A DNA stretch of 64,000 nt from Acanthochromis polyacanthus. Taxonomy: Eukaryota > Chordata > Actinopteri > Pomacentridae. Positions 61,901-64,000 of this stretch are shown here, piece by piece. The notes beneath the pieces are model-generated. The model made no database searches and was not told the DNA's origin. It was given only the letters and a program-made list of their open reading frames with translations. The translations under genes were made by a program, and so were the position numbers. Position 1 is the stretch's first letter. The number at the start of each line of letters is the position of its first letter. The stretch lies in the NCBI RefSeq assembly GCF_021347895.1, contig NC_067124.1, positions 22,062,521 through 22,126,520 of the forward strand, written 5' to 3'.

Positions 61901-64000
61901 TGGGACTAAATGCAGCTGCCACCGTTTCTCTCTGTCTGGGAGGAACGCAGTCATCTATCTTGATGATGGCGCAGCGGTGCAAATTCACTGTTAAAGGCTA
62001 AATCAAAACTAAATCACGCGCACTTCTAATAAAAAGTTACACAAAGTTGCATTCGACAAGAAGGTTTAGAGTTTGTGTAACCTTCACCTGAACATATAAA
62101 ATACGTCAAAACATATCAGTTTATTTTTGGCCACCACTAACATTATTTAAACAGTAAAAAATGGAAAACATGTTGGAAAATAATTGTCTGTTCATAATGT
62201 TTGCAAGGAAAGGCATTAGCATTGTAGCATCTTTGGAGCTGTGACTCACTGTTCATGCTACTCTTATTTTTTTTTGGATGTTTTGTAGTTTGCAAAGCTT
62301 CGGGGGAAAGTACAAATGCCACATTCTGTTTTTATCTACCAATGGATGGCATCTTCCAAGGTAATTTGTCATCTGCAGATATCTGTTGTATGTCAGGAAT
62401 GGCAAACCAATATTTCCACAGACAGCCACGGTAGCTGAACGTATGTCCAGCAAACAAGGAGAGTAGTGAAGTGGCACACAAAATATTCATCAACTGAATC
62501 TGAATAACGGTTAAAACTAGACTGAGTTAATTTGTGGAGGGGATACGAAGCTACCCACTTAGTCAGCAGAGTATTGACTTCTGTAGTGGCTAAATGTGCC
62601 ACATTTTTTCACCAGGCAGTGTCTCAGTTTGTCATGCACCATTTCGAGCTTGGCAGGTAGCATTGGAAGCTACTGGATCGGATCAGATTGCATTGGAATT
62701 CAACAGTTTGATATCTGAAGTAACAGGAGAGTTGCTGTAGCTACTAAACCTTGGAGTGCAGAAACATTGGCAGAGTGAGAGTTGTTCACTGACCGTCCTT
62801 GCCAGTTTGACAACAGTTTTTTTGAATATGGATTGAAGGAAATGATGATCACTTACCCTGATTACCTTCATTGCTGTGACTTGTGGGTAACTGATTACCA
62901 AGTCAAACAGATATGGGAAGATACAGGAAGATGGATTTAATGACGGCATGACAAAACGACATGAACTTCTGGACCACTTCAGTGAGAAGGTCAGTAACTT
63001 GTTCTTGGTGTGTCAGTGCAGACATTTTTGAAGCTGTGTTTTGTTTAGCTGTTGATATTTCCCTTTTAAGCATGTCTCAGTCGGTGTTTGTGATGATCCG
63101 TCATGTTTGTTTTCGAATTTGCCACATTACATAATCTTCCAATATTGATGGACCAGCAACTCAGGCAGTCAACACTTTATCATAATTACTGCGGCAGCTA
63201 CAGAACTGGTTTTAATTAAAAGAAATACCAACTGAAAGTGTTTGTCAGTTTTAATACAGGATTTAATCACCATTTTTAAGAATTCATTTACAAGGAAACT
63301 GAATGTGCCAAACAGTCTGTCTGGTAAGAACCTCCTGAAGTAAACAGGTAAATCTCATTCAGCCCAAAAGGTCGTTTCATGCATTGTTTTATCTTTCTTG
63401 CCATTAGACCTTGCTTTGACTACAAACATTGCAAATTTGTGCTAAAAATGCAGTATTGGCATTTACTCTCTCTTCTGCTTGTTTTTCCTCTTTTGTGTCT
63501 CGCTATGATCTCATCAGGTTTCCTTGATTAGCTCATGATGATTAGCTGCATCTGCATCACTTTGACCTGGTTGCTATCAAAGAGAGACACAGAGAAATGA
63601 TGCATTTTATACAAAAAAAATTGCTATGTGATGTTTTGTGCAAGAAAAAAAAAAGAAATATGTGCTTTGATGCTTTGTCATTCTGAATATAAAAGGTTAT
63701 AGTTGTAATTTAGAATGAGCCAAGGTAAACATGACCAAACCGAGGAATTAAACTGCACTCCTCTAGAGGGAACCTGGCTGCTCTGCCAAAATGAGCCACA
63801 GCTAAACTGCAGCTACAGGGTTATGGTATATAATAAATTTAACTTTAAGATGCACTGGTGGATACACAAACAAAACTGAGAGGGCTTTTGGGGGACTCAG
63901 TAAATATAAAGTGTTGATTACACAAGGAAGCCTTAGAGGTTAGAATCTCCTTTAACAGAGAAAATACATTTAAGCAGAAGTGCTTGAAAGCTTGGAACCT
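58936..64000. other. AT-rich intergenic region, no gene recognised
   Basis: Five kilobases with many A and T runs. I searched both strands for exons of genes known next to vertebrate AGO3 and found none. Open frames are under 105 codons and AT-driven. Stretches near 59870-60060 and 61620-62060 have higher complexity and could be conserved non-coding DNA. A LINE tail lies at 61105-61155. Confidence 0.5.
61105..61155 (+). mobile_element. LINE 3' tail with TTGAATC repeats
   Basis: GCCCCTAAAGGGATAAATAA then AGCTTTTTGAATC and two more TTGAATC units. This is the usual end of fish L2-like LINEs; the body is not recognisable. Confidence 0.55.

Overview
The window looks like a teleost fish nuclear genome, probably a ray-finned percomorph-type genome. 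It shows vertebrate genes split by GT-AG introns, Tc1/mariner copies, LINE tails of the kind common in fish, long CA/GT and TA microsatellites, and two tandem vertebrate-type Argonaute genes with short to medium introns. There is no sign of bacterial, phage or CRISPR content.

Layout. The extreme left (86-148, minus strand) holds the first coding exon of a gene I recognise as dhdds (the cis-prenyltransferase subunit of dolichol synthesis). It is cut by the window edge, and its leader and promoter run to about 640. From 829 to 2520 there are LINE remnants, including a broken reverse transcriptase. A CpG-rich block at about 3.5-4.1 kb is the likely ago1 promoter. ago1 coding exons run from 8045 to 20942 (18 exons found), followed by a 3' UTR to a poly(A) signal at 23518. 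Only about 1.1 kb later comes the ago3 start codon (24646). After a 12-kb first intron, ago3 exons 2-19 run from 36667 to 49923. The ago3 model gives exactly 860 residues, the length I know for human AGO3. A very long candidate 3' UTR ends at a poly(A) signal at 57528. The rest, to 64000, holds a decayed Tc1 transposase copy, a SINE/LINE tail and AT-rich DNA in which I see no gene.

How the genes work together. Both Argonautes load small RNAs and silence mRNAs. The intron positions are the same in both genes wherever I could compare them. ago3 keeps the full Asp-Glu-Asp-His slicer tetrad, while ago1 has Arg in the last position and should not cleave. The ago1-ago3 head-to-tail order matches part of the mammalian AGO4-AGO1-AGO3 cluster.

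I did not find a convincing new biological system. The points most worth a second look are: a 71-base stretch identical between the two paralogs, including silent sites; an overlapping upstream ORF that starts four bases before the ago3 start; an antisense orphan exon with a SPRY-like C-terminus inside ago3 intron 10; a long palindromic MITE in ago3 intron 9; and a CRE/RFX/AP-1 motif cluster in ago1 intron 14.
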